Positions 1-8,396 of a DNA stretch of 58,326 nucleotides are shown here, piece after piece. The translations under genes and the position numbers were made by a program. Origin of the DNA: Mycobacterium sp. KBS0706 (GTDB lineage Bacteria > Pseudomonadota > Alphaproteobacteria > DSM-16000 > Inquilinaceae); assembly GCF_005938675.2 (NCBI RefSeq), contig NZ_VCCH02000051.1:1-58326 (forward strand), read 5' to 3'. The notes under the pieces were generated by a model. The model made no database searches and was not told where the DNA came from. It saw nothing but the letters and a program-made list of their open reading frames with translations. How positions within the stretch are numbered: the stretch's first letter is position 1; each line of letters starts with the position of its first letter.

Positions 1-301
1 GGGTGTCCTGGATGTCGAGGACGAGGCAGAGATCGGCCAGGGTCTTGGCCCGGTCGCGGTGCCGCACCGAATGCAGGATCAGCACCTCGATCGCCGACAG
101 CCCGGGCACGCCGGCCGCCGCCATGCAGCGGACCATCCAGCGCGAGAAGGCATGGGAGGCCAGGATCAGGCCGAATTCGAGCTCAGACAGGGCCGGCGAG
201 GCACCGGCGGCGAGATGGGCCGAGGACACGACGGCGCCGACGCCGCGCGGCTTGCGGTCCTTGCCGGCGGGGGCGGCCCCCGTCGTTCCGTCTCGCGTCA
301 T
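1..301 (-). CDS. MarR-like winged-helix regulator (partial, 3' end outside window)
   Basis: The first 100 codons are present on the minus strand; the gene runs off the left edge. A basic, flexible N-terminus of about 25 residues is followed by a helix-rich segment (ELEFGLILASHAFSRWMVRC, then GLSAIEVLILHSVRHRDRAKTLADLCLVLDI) that fits the winged-helix proteins of COG5631. These are predicted MarR-type transcription factors, usually near aromatic or amine catabolism genes. The ATG lies just downstream of an A/T-rich palindromic region that may be its own operator. The target genes are outside the window. Family assignment is fairly secure; function is inferred. Confidence 0.7.
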   Translation of the reverse strand, partial: MTRDGTTGAAPAGKDRKPRGVGAVVSSAHLAAGASPALSELEFGLILASHAFSRWMVRCMAAAGVPGLSAIEVLILHSVRHRDRAKTLADLCLVLDIQDT

Positions 302-321
302 GCCGTCCCTGCCCGGAGTTT

Positions 322-358
322 ATTTGAAGACAAATTGTCGACATATCGTCGACGTCCT
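322..358. promoter_or_regulatory. Probable operator upstream of the MarR-like gene
   Basis: Two GTCGAC blocks (337-342 and 348-353) flank a central ATATC in a 17-bp near-palindrome. It is preceded by the near-perfect palindrome GACAAATTGTC (329-339). The site lies about 20-55 bp upstream of the MarR-like start codon, where an autoregulatory operator would be expected. The symmetry is seen; the binding partner is inferred. Confidence 0.4.
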
Positions 359-414
359 GTCAATCGCGGATCGGTGACGAAACCGGCCGAAGCCGAGAGC
401 CGCGTGAGCCTGCG

Positions 415-1032
415 TCAGGCAACCGGGCGCGGCGTCGTCAGCGCGTCCCAGCCGGCCATAGCGCTGTCGATCACGGCCTGCAGCGCCGGGCAGCCGACGC
501 CGTTGCGGGCCTGGATGGTCAGGCCGTTCAGCACGGTGGCGAAATAGGCGGCGATGGCGCCGGTGTCGGCCGCCTGCGGCACGTCGCCCTCGACCACGCC
601 GCGGTCCAACCGCGTCTTGATCTGCGCCACCGACCGCCGCCCGGCCGCCTGCAGATAGTCGCGCACCTCCGGGCTGGCCGGGATGCCGACGGCCGACGCC
701 AGCACGATCATGCAGCCGGGCGGCCGGTCCGGCGCGGTGTAGGCGGCGGCGTTCTCGCGCAGCATCGCCTCGATGCCGACGCGCGCCGTAGGCCCCTCCT
801 CCAGCGAGCGGGAGGCCGAGCCGCCCTCGCCCGTCTCGTAGAGCTCGAGCGCCTCGCGGAACAGCGCCTCCTTGCAGCCGAAGGCGGCGTAGAGGCTGGG
901 CGAGTTGATGCCCATCGCAGCGGTCAGGTCGGCCATCGAAGCGCCGTCATAGCCGCGCGCCCAGAACACCTCCATCGCCCGGCGCAGCGCGGCGGCCCGA
1001 TCGAAGCTGCGGGGGCGGCCCCGTTCGGCCAT
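415..1032 (-). CDS. TetR/AcrR family transcriptional regulator
   Basis: This 205-residue protein has the TetR N-terminal helix-turn-helix: GYDGASMADLTAAMGINSPS, then SLYAAFGCKEALFREAL at residues 45-61. The ligand-binding C-terminal half contains PPGCMIV, common in the AcrR-like subgroup that controls short-chain dehydrogenases and flavin reductases. It is divergent from the SDR gene at 1135 with 102 bp between them holding inverted repeats, so it most likely represses itself and that SDR. The ATG at 1032 is preceded by AAGGA at good spacing. The inducer cannot be read from sequence. Confidence 0.85.
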   Translation of the reverse strand: MAERGRPRSFDRAAALRRAMEVFWARGYDGASMADLTAAMGINSPSLYAAFGCKEALFREALELYETGEGGSASRSLEEGPTARVGIEAMLRENAAAYTAPDRPPGCMIVLASAVGIPASPEVRDYLQAAGRRSVAQIKTRLDRGVVEGDVPQAADTGAIAAYFATVLNGLTIQARNGVGCPALQAVIDSAMAGWDALTTPRPVA

Positions 1033-1049
1033 CGCAATTCCTTTCTGTG

Positions 1050-1118
1050 ATGTTCAATACATAATTCAGTCAACAGATGCCGGCAAGCGGGATACGAATT
1101 ATGTATCGATCAACACAT
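1050..1118. promoter_or_regulatory. TetR/SDR divergent operator region
   Basis: A perfect 11-bp inverted repeat is present: ATACATAATTC at 1057-1067 and GAATTATGTAT at 1096-1106. The right arm overlaps an 18-bp imperfect palindrome, ATGTATCGATCAACACAT (1101-1118, 14 of 18 symmetric positions). The location between the divergent TetR and SDR genes, and the A/T content against a GC-rich background, suit a TetR operator pair. Confidence 0.6.
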
Positions 1119-1134
1119 AAATGGAGTTCCCCCC

Positions 1135-1875
1135 ATGTCCGGATTGTCCGGGAAGGTCGCGCTGGTCACCGGCGGCAGCCGCGGCATCGGCGCCGCGATC
1201 GCGGAGCGGCTGGCGCAGGACGGCGCCGATGTGGCGCTGACCTACTCCGCCTCGCCCGACAAGGCGCAGGCGGTGGTCGGGCGGATCGAGGCCCTCGGCC
1301 GGCGCGGCCTGGCGATCGCCGCCGACGCCACGGACGGCAAGGCGGTGCAGGCGGCGGTGGAGCGGACTGTGGCCGAGCTCGGCCGCATCGACATCCTGGT
1401 CAACAATGCCGGGGTCTTCCCCTACGGCCCGTTCGAGGAGGTCGGCGAGGATGAGCTGGACCGCGTCCTGGCGATCCATGTCCGCTCCAGCTTCCTGGCG
1501 GCGCAGGCGGCGGCCCGGCATATGGGCCACGGCGGGCGGATCATCTCGATCGGCTCCTGCCTCGCCGACTACGCCGGCGGGCCGAACACGACGCTCTACG
1601 TCATGACCAAGGCGGCGCTGACCGGGCTGACCCGCGGCCTGGCGCGGGATCTCGGCCCGCGCGGCATCACCTCCAACATCATCCATCCCGGCCCGACCGA
1701 CACCGACATGAACCCGGCCGACGGGCCCGGCGCGGACGGGCAGCGCCAGGGCATCGCCCTCGGCCACTACGGCGAGGCTGCGGATGTCGCCGCCATGGTC
1801 GCCCATCTGGCCGGCGAAGGCGGGCGCTGGGTGACCGGCGCATCGATCGCGGTGGATGGCGGCATCAACGCCTGA
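1135..1875 (+). CDS. SDR family oxidoreductase (3-oxoacyl-ACP reductase-like)
   Basis: This is a classical short-chain dehydrogenase of 246 residues. It has the cofactor motif TGGSRGIG (residues 12-19), the NNAG motif (90-93), an active-site Ser near 139-141, and Tyr155/Lys159 in YVMTK. The C-terminus GASIAVDGGINA is typical of FabG-like SDRs. These enzymes use NAD(P)H to reduce a carbonyl or oxidise an alcohol in the cytoplasm; the substrate is unknown. It is divergent from a TetR gene and is probably repressed by it. The overall length is normal and no catalytic residue is missing. Confidence 0.9.
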   Translation: MSGLSGKVALVTGGSRGIGAAIAERLAQDGADVALTYSASPDKAQAVVGRIEALGRRGLAIAADATDGKAVQAAVERTVAELGRIDILVNNAGVFPYGPFEEVGEDELDRVLAIHVRSSFLAAQAAARHMGHGGRIISIGSCLADYAGGPNTTLYVMTKAALTGLTRGLARDLGPRGITSNIIHPGPTDTDMNPADGPGADGQRQGIALGHYGEAADVAAMVAHLAGEGGRWVTGASIAVDGGINA

Positions 1876-1877
1876 CG

Positions 1878-1910
1878 AAAAAAGGCCCGCCGCCGCGAGG
1901 CAGCGGGCCT
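1878..1910 (-). terminator. Rho-independent terminator of the SPW-repeat gene
   Basis: A perfect 8-bp stem is formed by AGGCCCGC (1883-1890) and GCGGGCCT (1903-1910). On the minus strand it is followed by six T residues. It lies just past the minus-strand stop at 1932. The SDR on the plus strand ends at 1875, so the hairpin may also slow that transcript, but the T-run favours the minus direction. Confidence 0.75.
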
Positions 1911-1931
1911 CACAGGCTATGGCTTCATGCC

Positions 1932-2294
1932 TCAGGCGTGGGCATGCGGGGTGTGACGCCAGTCCCACAGCGCCCAGGCCGACAGGGCCACCGCCAGCAC
2001 GCCGAGGACCACATGGGTCCACATGGCGTTCATGCTGGCGGCGAAGCCGAGCGCCCAGGGGGCGATGATCAGCCAGACGCCGAGCACCAGGTTCACCCAT
2101 TCCTCCCATTCGGCGAAGGCCGAGAGCGTCGCGATCGCGAGCAGGCCGATCAGCACGGCCACGATCCACGCGTTCCAGGTGGGCATGGTCTCGCCCACGA
2201 AGCCGATCACCCAGGGAGATATGAACAGGACAACTGCCAAGACCAGATTGGCCCAGTCCTGCGGCTTCCTGTCTTCCGTCGTTGCAGCAGCCAT
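1932..2294 (-). CDS. SPW repeat-containing small membrane protein
   Basis: About 120 residues, mostly hydrophobic, with four predicted membrane helices in two homologous halves. Each half carries the SPW signature: FISPWVIGF in the first and IIAPWALGF in the second. The family (SPW repeat) is widespread in soil bacteria and has no known biochemical role. The ATG at 2294 was chosen over an upstream in-frame ATG because GGAGG (2301-2305) sits at ideal spacing and the upstream extension is polar and unlike the family. It is monocistronic with its own terminator. Confidence 0.85.
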   Translation of the reverse strand: MAAATTEDRKPQDWANLVLAVVLFISPWVIGFVGETMPTWNAWIVAVLIGLLAIATLSAFAEWEEWVNLVLGVWLIIAPWALGFAASMNAMWTHVVLGVLAVALSAWALWDWRHTPHAHA

Positions 2295-2417
2295 GACCAA
2301 CCTCCACTCGTGAAGATCAACCCAGCCACAACGCTTCGCGCAACAGCGCGGAGTCCTCAATGATCTGGTTTCGTTCGCCCCGAATTTCAAGGAGTCGGCA
2401 AGTTGAGGCCGCCCCGG

Positions 2418-3620
2418 CTATTCCGCCGGCACCTCGACCGGCCGCTTCCGTCCCAGCGTCGCCTGGGCCAGCACGAAGGCGATGACGGCGCAGGCGGTGA
2501 TGCCCGCCACCATCGGCAGCGAGGTGCCGTCGAAGAACGGGCCCACGACCGCGATCACCACGGCGCCGGTGACGAATTGCAGCGTGCCCATCAGGGCCGA
2601 GGCGGTGCCGGCGACGGCGCCGTGATCCTCCAGCGCCAGCACCGAGGTGGTCGGGATGACGAGGCCGAGGAAGCCGTAGCCGACGAACAGCAGCCCAGCC
2701 AGCACGGCCAGTTGGTCGACCCCGGCCAAAGTGACGGCCAGCAGCACCACCATGGCGGCGGCGTAGCCAGTGACGGCGACCCGGACGATCCGGCCGAAGC
2801 CGAAGCGCGCGGCCAGCCAGGCGGTGCATTGCGACACGCCGATGAAGGACACGGCGTTGATCGAGAAGAACACGCTGTAGAGCCGCGGCGACAGGCCATA
2901 ATGCTCGATCAGCACGAAGGACGAGTTGGCGAGATAGGCGAAGAAGCTGGCGATGCCGAAGGCGCCGATGAAGGTCAGGCCCAGGAACTGCCGGTCGGTC
3001 AGCAGCGAGCGGTAGGCCGACAGGGCGCCGGCGATGCTGCTCTCGACCCGGTGGTGCCGCGGCCGGGTCTCGGAGAGGCACAGCGCCAGCAGCAGGATGC
3101 CGAGCGCAGCCAGGACCGTCACGACCCAGAACACGCCGCGCCAGCCCGCCGCCTCGATCACGAAGCTGCCGGCCAAGGGCGCCAGGATCGGCGAGACGCT
3201 GAACACCAGCATCAGCAGCGACATCAGCCGCGCCGCCTCGGTGCCGGTGTGCAGGTCGCGCACCACGGCGCGCGGGATCACCATGCCGGCGCAGGCGCCG
3301 AGCCCCTGCACGAAGCGGAAGGCGATCAGCGTCTCGATATCCGGGGCGAAGACGCAGCCGATGCTGCCGGCCAGGAACACCGCGAGACCCACATAGAGCG
3401 GCAGCTTGCGCCCGAACATGTCGGAGAGCGGCCCGAACACCAGCTGACCGACGCCGAGCGAGATGAAGAAGGCCATCAGGCTGGCCTGCACCGCCTCGGT
3501 CCCAGCCCCGAGGCTGCGGCCGATCTCCGGCAGCGCCGGCAGATACATGTCGATCGCGAACGGCCCCATGGCGGTGAGCAGGCCGAGCACGATCGCGTAG
3601 CGCAGCAGCGACGAGGACAT
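2418..3620 (-). CDS. MFS drug-efflux transporter, Bcr/CflA type
   Basis: About 400 residues with 12 predicted membrane helices. The N-terminus MGPFAIDMYLPALPEIGRSL is characteristic of the Bcr/CflA (DHA1) drug:H+ antiporters, and the cytoplasmic loop FGPLSDMFGRKLPLYVGL is MFS motif A. It is predicted to export toxic compounds across the inner membrane. The start at 3620 was chosen because the longer frame adds a non-membrane leader. The gene is divergent from the TetR gene at 3775 across a clear operator, so it is likely derepressed when that regulator binds its ligand. Confidence 0.9.
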   Translation of the reverse strand: MSSSLLRYAIVLGLLTAMGPFAIDMYLPALPEIGRSLGAGTEAVQASLMAFFISLGVGQLVFGPLSDMFGRKLPLYVGLAVFLAGSIGCVFAPDIETLIAFRFVQGLGACAGMVIPRAVVRDLHTGTEAARLMSLLMLVFSVSPILAPLAGSFVIEAAGWRGVFWVVTVLAALGILLLALCLSETRPRHHRVESSIAGALSAYRSLLTDRQFLGLTFIGAFGIASFFAYLANSSFVLIEHYGLSPRLYSVFFSINAVSFIGVSQCTAWLAARFGFGRIVRVAVTGYAAAMVVLLAVTLAGVDQLAVLAGLLFVGYGFLGLVIPTTSVLALEDHGAVAGTASALMGTLQFVTGAVVIAVVGPFFDGTSLPMVAGITACAVIAFVLAQATLGRKRPVEVPAE

Positions 3621-3717
3621 GAGCGGTCTTCCGGATGAAGGCCGGCGGACAGGGATGGTCCGGGCGGATGATGAGAGCGAGACGCGCGCCGCCTCTGCGG
3701 GCGATCGCTGCGACTCT

Positions 3718-3748
3718 CTGTCCAAAACTTTGGACAGTATTGTCCAAA
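3718..3748. promoter_or_regulatory. Operator between the MFS pump and its TetR regulator
   Basis: CTGTCCAAA (3718-3726) and TTTGGACAG (3729-3737) are perfect 9-bp inverted arms around two bases. A third half-site, TTGTCCAAA, follows at 3740-3748. The site ends 26 bp before the TetR start codon and lies about 100 bp upstream of the pump start. It is a strong candidate for the TetR binding site controlling both genes. Confidence 0.7.
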
Positions 3749-3774
3749 TCGTCAAGCCCCCTTAGGATGGGGCG

Positions 3775-4467
3775 ATGCAGGAGTCGGAACAGATCGGACG
3801 GCCGATGCCGCCCCGGCGCGGCCAGGTCGCCAAGCACGCCTCGGTGCTGGACGCGGCTGCCGCCGTGTTCTGCCGCGACGGATTCGCCGGCGCCAGCATC
3901 GACCTGATCGCGGCCGAGGCGGGCGTGTCGCGCCAGACCATCTACAACCATCACGGCGACAAGGAGGCGCTGTTCGTCGCCGTGGTGCGGGAGATGACCG
4001 AGCGCTGCAATGCCGGCCTGTTCTCGACCCTGACCACCTTCCCAGACCGGCCCCGCGACCTGGAGGCGGAGATGGCCGCCTTCGCCGGCCGGCTGGTGCG
4101 CAACTGCCTGTACAACCGCGACGGCGGCGCGCTGCGCAAGCTGATCCAGTCGGAGGGCGAGCGCTATCCGGCGCTGTTCGCCGCCTGGCGCGAGCACGGG
4201 CCCGGCACCGCCTGGGCCGCGATCGCCGCCCGCTTCGCCAGGCTGGCCCACGCGGGATATCTGCGGATCGAGGACCCGGACCTGGCCGCGCGCCAGTTCC
4301 TGGCCCTGATCCATGCCGATTTCCACATCTCCCACATGCTCGGCACCAAGCCGGCGGAGGCGGAGATCGACGTTGGCGTCGCCAATGCCGTGCGCACCTT
4401 CCTGCGCGCCTTCGGCCCGGCCGCCCCGCCGCCACCCACCCCGGCGCAGCGGGCCCGCCCCAATTGA
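3775..4467 (+). CDS. TetR/AcrR family regulator of the adjacent MFS pump
   Basis: This 230-residue protein has a TetR DNA-binding domain at about residues 20-65 (FAGASIDLIAAEAGVSRQTI, then YNHHGDKEALF). An AefR-like C-terminal domain (RKLIQSEGERYP) follows, and the tail is proline-rich. It resembles local repressors of efflux pumps. It is divergent from the Bcr/CflA gene and has an operator of perfect dyad symmetry just upstream, so local repression is the obvious role. The ligand is unknown. Confidence 0.85.
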   Translation: MQESEQIGRPMPPRRGQVAKHASVLDAAAAVFCRDGFAGASIDLIAAEAGVSRQTIYNHHGDKEALFVAVVREMTERCNAGLFSTLTTFPDRPRDLEAEMAAFAGRLVRNCLYNRDGGALRKLIQSEGERYPALFAAWREHGPGTAWAAIAARFARLAHAGYLRIEDPDLAARQFLALIHADFHISHMLGTKPAEAEIDVGVANAVRTFLRAFGPAAPPPPTPAQRARPN

Positions 4468-4490
4468 TATTTCTTGCCGAAGCGAGGCCC

Positions 4491-4584
4491 CGTCATGGCG
4501 AGCCCCGAAAAGGGGCGTGGCCATCCAGGGCCGCTCGCACCGCCCCCTGGATGGCCACGTCGGCTTCGCCTCCTCGCCATGACG
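4491..4584. repeat. Palindromic repeat, family A, copy 1
   Basis: This is a nested palindrome. The outer arms CGTCATGGCGAG (4491-4502) and CTCGCCATGACG (4573-4584) are perfect. The inner arms CGTGGCCATCCAGGG (4516-4530) and CCCTGGATGGCCACG (4545-4559) are also perfect over 15 bp. The same design recurs at 8247 and 21551, with truncated copies at 32868 and 47227. Confidence 0.85.
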
Positions 4585-4719
4585 AGGAGGTCGGTGCGAG
4601 AACCCACGTCCGGTCGGATCTGCCCTGCGCCGATGGCTGGTGCGGATCGAAAGATCTGACATAACATCCAGTCTGACGCCGTCGACGTTCGCGCCCCGTA
4701 ACCGATCGAGCGATCACTC

Positions 4720-5832
4720 ATGTCCGCCCTGTTCTCCCTTCTCGCCCTCGGCCCGGTCTCGCTGCCCAACCGGATCGTGGTGGCACCGATGTGCCAGTAT
4801 TCCGCCGATGACGGCAGCGCCACCGATTGGCACATCCAGCATTGGATGACCCTCGCCATGTCCGGCGCCGCGCTGGTGGTGGTGGAGGCGACCGGCATCG
4901 AGCGCCGCGGCCGCATCACCCATGGTTGCCTCGGCCTCTATTCCGACGCCAATGAGCGGTCGATCGCCCGTGCCCTGGCCGCAGCCCGCGCCGTCGCCCT
5001 GCCCGGCACCCGCTTCGGCATCCAGCTGGCCCATGCCGGCCGCAAGGCCTCGGCCCAGCGGCCCTGGGAGGGCGGCCGTGCCCTGGAGTCCGGCCAGGAT
5101 CCCTGGCCGACCGTCGGCCCCTCCGCCCTGCCCTTCGATTCCGGCTGGCACACGCCCGAAGCGCTGGACGAGGCCGGGCTGGAGCGGGTGAAGGCCGCCT
5201 TCGTCGCCGCGGCCCACCGCGCCGTGCGGCTGGGCTTCGACGCCATCGAGCTGCACATGGCCCATGGCTATCTGCTGCATAGCTTCCTGTCGCCGCTGTC
5301 GAACCAGCGCGACGACCGTTGGGGCGGCGATGCCGAACGCCGGCGTGCTTTCCCGCTGGCGGTGGCGCGCGCGGTCCGCGACGCGGTGCCGGCCGGCATC
5401 GCGCTGGGCGTCCGGGTCAGCGCCTCGGAATGGGTCGAGGGCGGGTTCGGCGTCGAGGAGGCCGCGGTGCTGGCCGCCGAGCTGAAGGCCCTCGGCTTCG
5501 ACTTCATCTGCGCCAGCTCCGGCGGCAACGCCGCCCAGGCCCGCATCCCGACCGGCCCCGGCTACCAGGTGCCGTTGGCCCGCGAGATCCGGCAGCGGAG
5601 CGGCTTGATCACCCGCGCCGTCGGGCTGATCGTCGACCCGCACCAGGCCGAGGGCATCGTCGCCCGCGGCGACGCCGACCAGGTGGCGCTGGCCCGCGCC
5701 GTGCTGGACGACCCGCGCTGGGGCTGGCATGCCGCCGAGGTGCTCGGCGCCGAGTTGACCCTGCCGCCGCAATACGCTCGCGCCGGCGTCAAGACCTGGC
5801 CCGGCCGCAAGCTGCTGCAGGCCGCGGAATAA
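4720..5832 (+). CDS. NADH:flavin oxidoreductase, Old Yellow Enzyme (YqjM-like)
   Basis: A 370-residue FMN TIM-barrel ene-reductase of the YqjM class. MCQYSA places the class-specific Cys25 and Tyr27 near the N-terminus. The substrate histidine region and HGYLLHSFLSPLSNQR motif near residue 180, and the C-terminal phosphate-binding GL..DP..A..., are all present. It would reduce activated alkenes with NAD(P)H in the cytoplasm. A family A repeat lies upstream and the penicillin acylase gene starts 16 bp downstream, so the two are probably cotranscribed. The natural substrate is not evident. Confidence 0.9.
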   Translation: MSALFSLLALGPVSLPNRIVVAPMCQYSADDGSATDWHIQHWMTLAMSGAALVVVEATGIERRGRITHGCLGLYSDANERSIARALAAARAVALPGTRFGIQLAHAGRKASAQRPWEGGRALESGQDPWPTVGPSALPFDSGWHTPEALDEAGLERVKAAFVAAAHRAVRLGFDAIELHMAHGYLLHSFLSPLSNQRDDRWGGDAERRRAFPLAVARAVRDAVPAGIALGVRVSASEWVEGGFGVEEAAVLAAELKALGFDFICASSGGNAAQARIPTGPGYQVPLAREIRQRSGLITRAVGLIVDPHQAEGIVARGDADQVALARAVLDDPRWGWHAAEVLGAELTLPPQYARAGVKTWPGRKLLQAAE

Positions 5833-5847
5833 GCAGAGAGGCCCGGA

Positions 5848-8196
5848 ATGACTGACACCATCGCCGTTCCGGGCCTGACCGCCCCGGCCGAGATCCTGGT
5901 CGACCGCTGGGGCATCCCGCATCTGACCGCGTCCAGCCTGGACGACCTGTTCCTCCTGCAGGGCTTCAACGCCGCCCGCGACCGGCTGTGGCAGATCGAC
6001 CTGTGGCGCAAGCGCGGCCTGGGCCTGCTGGCCGCCGATTTCGGCCCCGGATATCTGGCACAGGACATCGCCAGCCGGCACTTCCTGTATCGCGGCGACA
6101 CGGCGGCAGAATGGGCCTCTTATGCCGAAGATGCGAAGTCGATCTGCACCCGCTTCGCCGCCGGCATCAACGCCTATGTCGGGCTGACCGAGCGCGAGCC
6201 GGACCGGTTGCCGCAGGAGTTCCGGCTGTTCGGCACCCGGCCGGCGCGCTGGCAGCCGGAGGATGTGGTCCGCATCCGCAGCCACGGCCTGACCCGCAAC
6301 GCGCTGTCGGAGCTGGCCCGCGCCCATGTCCTGGCGAGGGCCGACGCCGCCACCGACCGGCTGCGCAAGACGGTCGAGCCGCCGGTCGAGGTCGGGCCGC
6401 TGCCGGGCTTCGACCCCGAGGCGGTGCCGCCGGACGCGCTGAAGCTGTTCCGCCTGGCCATGGCGCCGGTGACCTTCCCGCCCGAGCGGCTGGCAGCGAC
6501 GCTGGACGAGGCGCCGCTGTGGCGGGTGGCCACCGATCTCGGCGAGGTGCTGCGGGCGCAGGAGTTCGAGGGATCCAACAACTGGGCGGTGGATGGCAGC
6601 CGCACCGCGACCGGCCGGCCGATCCTGGCCACCGACCCGCACCGCACCCATGCCGTGCCGTCGCTGCGCTACCTGGTCCACCTGACCGCGCCGGGCTTCG
6701 ACGCCATCGGCGCCGGCGAGCCGAGCGTGCCCGGCATCATGATGGGCCACAACGGAACCGCCGCCTTCAGCCTGACCATCTTCGGCGCCGACCAGGAGGA
6801 TGTGTATCTCTACGAGACGAAGCCGGACGATCCCGACGCCTATCGCTATGGCGATGGCTGGGAGCGGATGCGGACGGTGGAGGAGCGGTTCGCGGTCAAG
6901 GGCGCGCCGGAGCAGGCGCGGACCCTGCGCTTCACCCGGCACGGACCGGTGGTCCATGCCGATCCGGCGCGGCGCAGCGCGGTGGCGGTGCGGTCGGTGT
7001 GGTTCGAGCCGGGCTCGGCCGCCTATCTCGCCAGCCTGTCCGGTATGCGCAGCCGCAGCTTGGACGAGTTCCGGGCGGCGATGCGGCGCTGGGGCACGCC
7101 CTCGGTGAACCAGGTCTATGCCGACACCGCCGGCACCATCGCCTGGCTGCCGGCGGGCCACGTGCCGCGGCGGCCGAACTGGCGCGGCCTGGCGCCGGTG
7201 CCGGGCGACGGCAGCCATGAATGGGACGGCATGATGGACCCGGTGCTGATGCCGGCGCTGGTGAACCCTCCCGGAGGCTTCGTCGCCACCGCCAACGAGC
7301 TGAACCTGCCGCCGGACTGGCCGCATGACGACCGGCCGGTCGGCTTCGAATGGCTGGAGGACAGCCGGGCCGTGCGCATCCGCGAGGTCCTGGCCGGCCA
7401 GCACCACCACAGCCTGGCCGACTCCCAGGCGCTGCAGGCCGACACGCTGTCGGTGCCGGCACGTCGGATGCAGCGCCTGCTGGCGCCGCTCGAAGCGCGG
7501 GACGCGGACGCCAGGCGCGGCCTGGGGCTACTGCGCAACTGGGACACCCGGCTCGACGCCGGCTCCGCCGCCGCGGCGCTGTTCGAGCTGTGGTGGACGA
7601 AGCACCTGAAGCCGGCGCTGTTCGCCCGTCTGGTGCCCGACCCGGCGATCCGCCGGCTGCTGGCGCCGGGCGACGTCGCCGGCATCCTGGCGGCGCTGGA
7701 GGCTCCGGATGCGCGCTTCGGCGACGATCCCATGGGCGTCCGTGACGCGCTGTTGTTGGAGACCCTCGCCGAGGCTGTGCGGGACGCGACCCATCGCCTG
7801 GGCAGCGATGCGTCGGCCTGGCGCTGGGGCGACCTGCACCATGGCTATTTCGAACATCCGGCCAGCGCCGTGGCACCCAACCGCCGCGGCGAATTCGACG
7901 TCGGGCCGCTGCCGAAGAGCGGCAGCGGCTCCACCGTCATGCACGCCGCCTATCGCCCGGACGACTTCCGGGTCACCCATGGCGCCTCGGTCCGCATCGT
8001 CATGGATGTCGGCGACTGGGACCGCAGCACCTGCATCAACGCGCCCGGCCAGTCCGGCGACCCGCGCTCCCCGCACTACCGCGACCTCGCCCCGCTCTGG
8101 GCCTGCGGCGAGCAGGTGCCGCTGCTGTACAGCCGCGCGGCCGTGGAAGAGGCGGCGGAGCTGCGGATCAGGCTGGTGCCGCAGTCTTCGCACTGA
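5848..8196 (+). CDS. Penicillin acylase family protein (Ntn hydrolase)
   Basis: A 782-residue single-chain precursor. The beta-chain start is visible as GSNNWAVDGSRTATGRPILA, giving Ser243 as the predicted autocatalytic N-terminal nucleophile. The conserved downstream ADPHR-like and GHNGTAAFSLT motifs follow. Family members cleave amide bonds of N-acyl compounds such as penicillins, acyl-homoserine lactones or acylated amino acids. The N-terminus goes straight into the alpha-chain domain (ILVDRWGIPHL) with no signal peptide, so a cytoplasmic location is inferred; many relatives are periplasmic. It follows the OYE gene by 15 bp. Confidence 0.9.
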   Translation: MTDTIAVPGLTAPAEILVDRWGIPHLTASSLDDLFLLQGFNAARDRLWQIDLWRKRGLGLLAADFGPGYLAQDIASRHFLYRGDTAAEWASYAEDAKSICTRFAAGINAYVGLTEREPDRLPQEFRLFGTRPARWQPEDVVRIRSHGLTRNALSELARAHVLARADAATDRLRKTVEPPVEVGPLPGFDPEAVPPDALKLFRLAMAPVTFPPERLAATLDEAPLWRVATDLGEVLRAQEFEGSNNWAVDGSRTATGRPILATDPHRTHAVPSLRYLVHLTAPGFDAIGAGEPSVPGIMMGHNGTAAFSLTIFGADQEDVYLYETKPDDPDAYRYGDGWERMRTVEERFAVKGAPEQARTLRFTRHGPVVHADPARRSAVAVRSVWFEPGSAAYLASLSGMRSRSLDEFRAAMRRWGTPSVNQVYADTAGTIAWLPAGHVPRRPNWRGLAPVPGDGSHEWDGMMDPVLMPALVNPPGGFVATANELNLPPDWPHDDRPVGFEWLEDSRAVRIREVLAGQHHHSLADSQALQADTLSVPARRMQRLLAPLEARDADARRGLGLLRNWDTRLDAGSAAAALFELWWTKHLKPALFARLVPDPAIRRLLAPGDVAGILAALEAPDARFGDDPMGVRDALLLETLAEAVRDATHRLGSDASAWRWGDLHHGYFEHPASAVAPNRRGEFDVGPLPKSGSGSTVMHAAYRPDDFRVTHGASVRIVMDVGDWDRSTCINAPGQSGDPRSPHYRDLAPLWACGEQVPLLYSRAAVEEAAELRIRLVPQSSH

Positions 8197-8246
8197 CGAT
8201 TGGTGGAATGCCAACAGCCTTGAGATCAGCCCTCTGGTCCCTTCAT

Positions 8247-8330
8247 CGTCATGGCGAGCCAGCGAAGCCGGCGTGGCCATCCAGGCCGGTGTCGCTGGAT
8301 GGCCACGCCCCTTCGGGGCTCGCCATGACG
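8247..8330. repeat. Palindromic repeat, family A, copy 2
   Basis: The outer arms CGTCATGGCGAG (8247-8258) and CTCGCCATGACG (8319-8330) and the inner arms GCGTGGCCATCCAG (8271-8284) and CTGGATGGCCACGC (8295-8308) match copy 1. It lies between the penicillin acylase stop and a small AT-richer gene. Confidence 0.85.
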
Positions 8331-8396
8331 AGTCGATACTTTAGCGAGTTGGTGTAAAGAAGACTGAAGGCCGTCGACATTGCGGAGGCTATCGGC

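Noticed and set aside
2317..4662. Long minus-strand frame across the MFS and TetR genes
   Set aside because: It runs out of phase with the recognisable MFS protein and antisense to a clear TetR gene; its composition is typical of a shadow frame.
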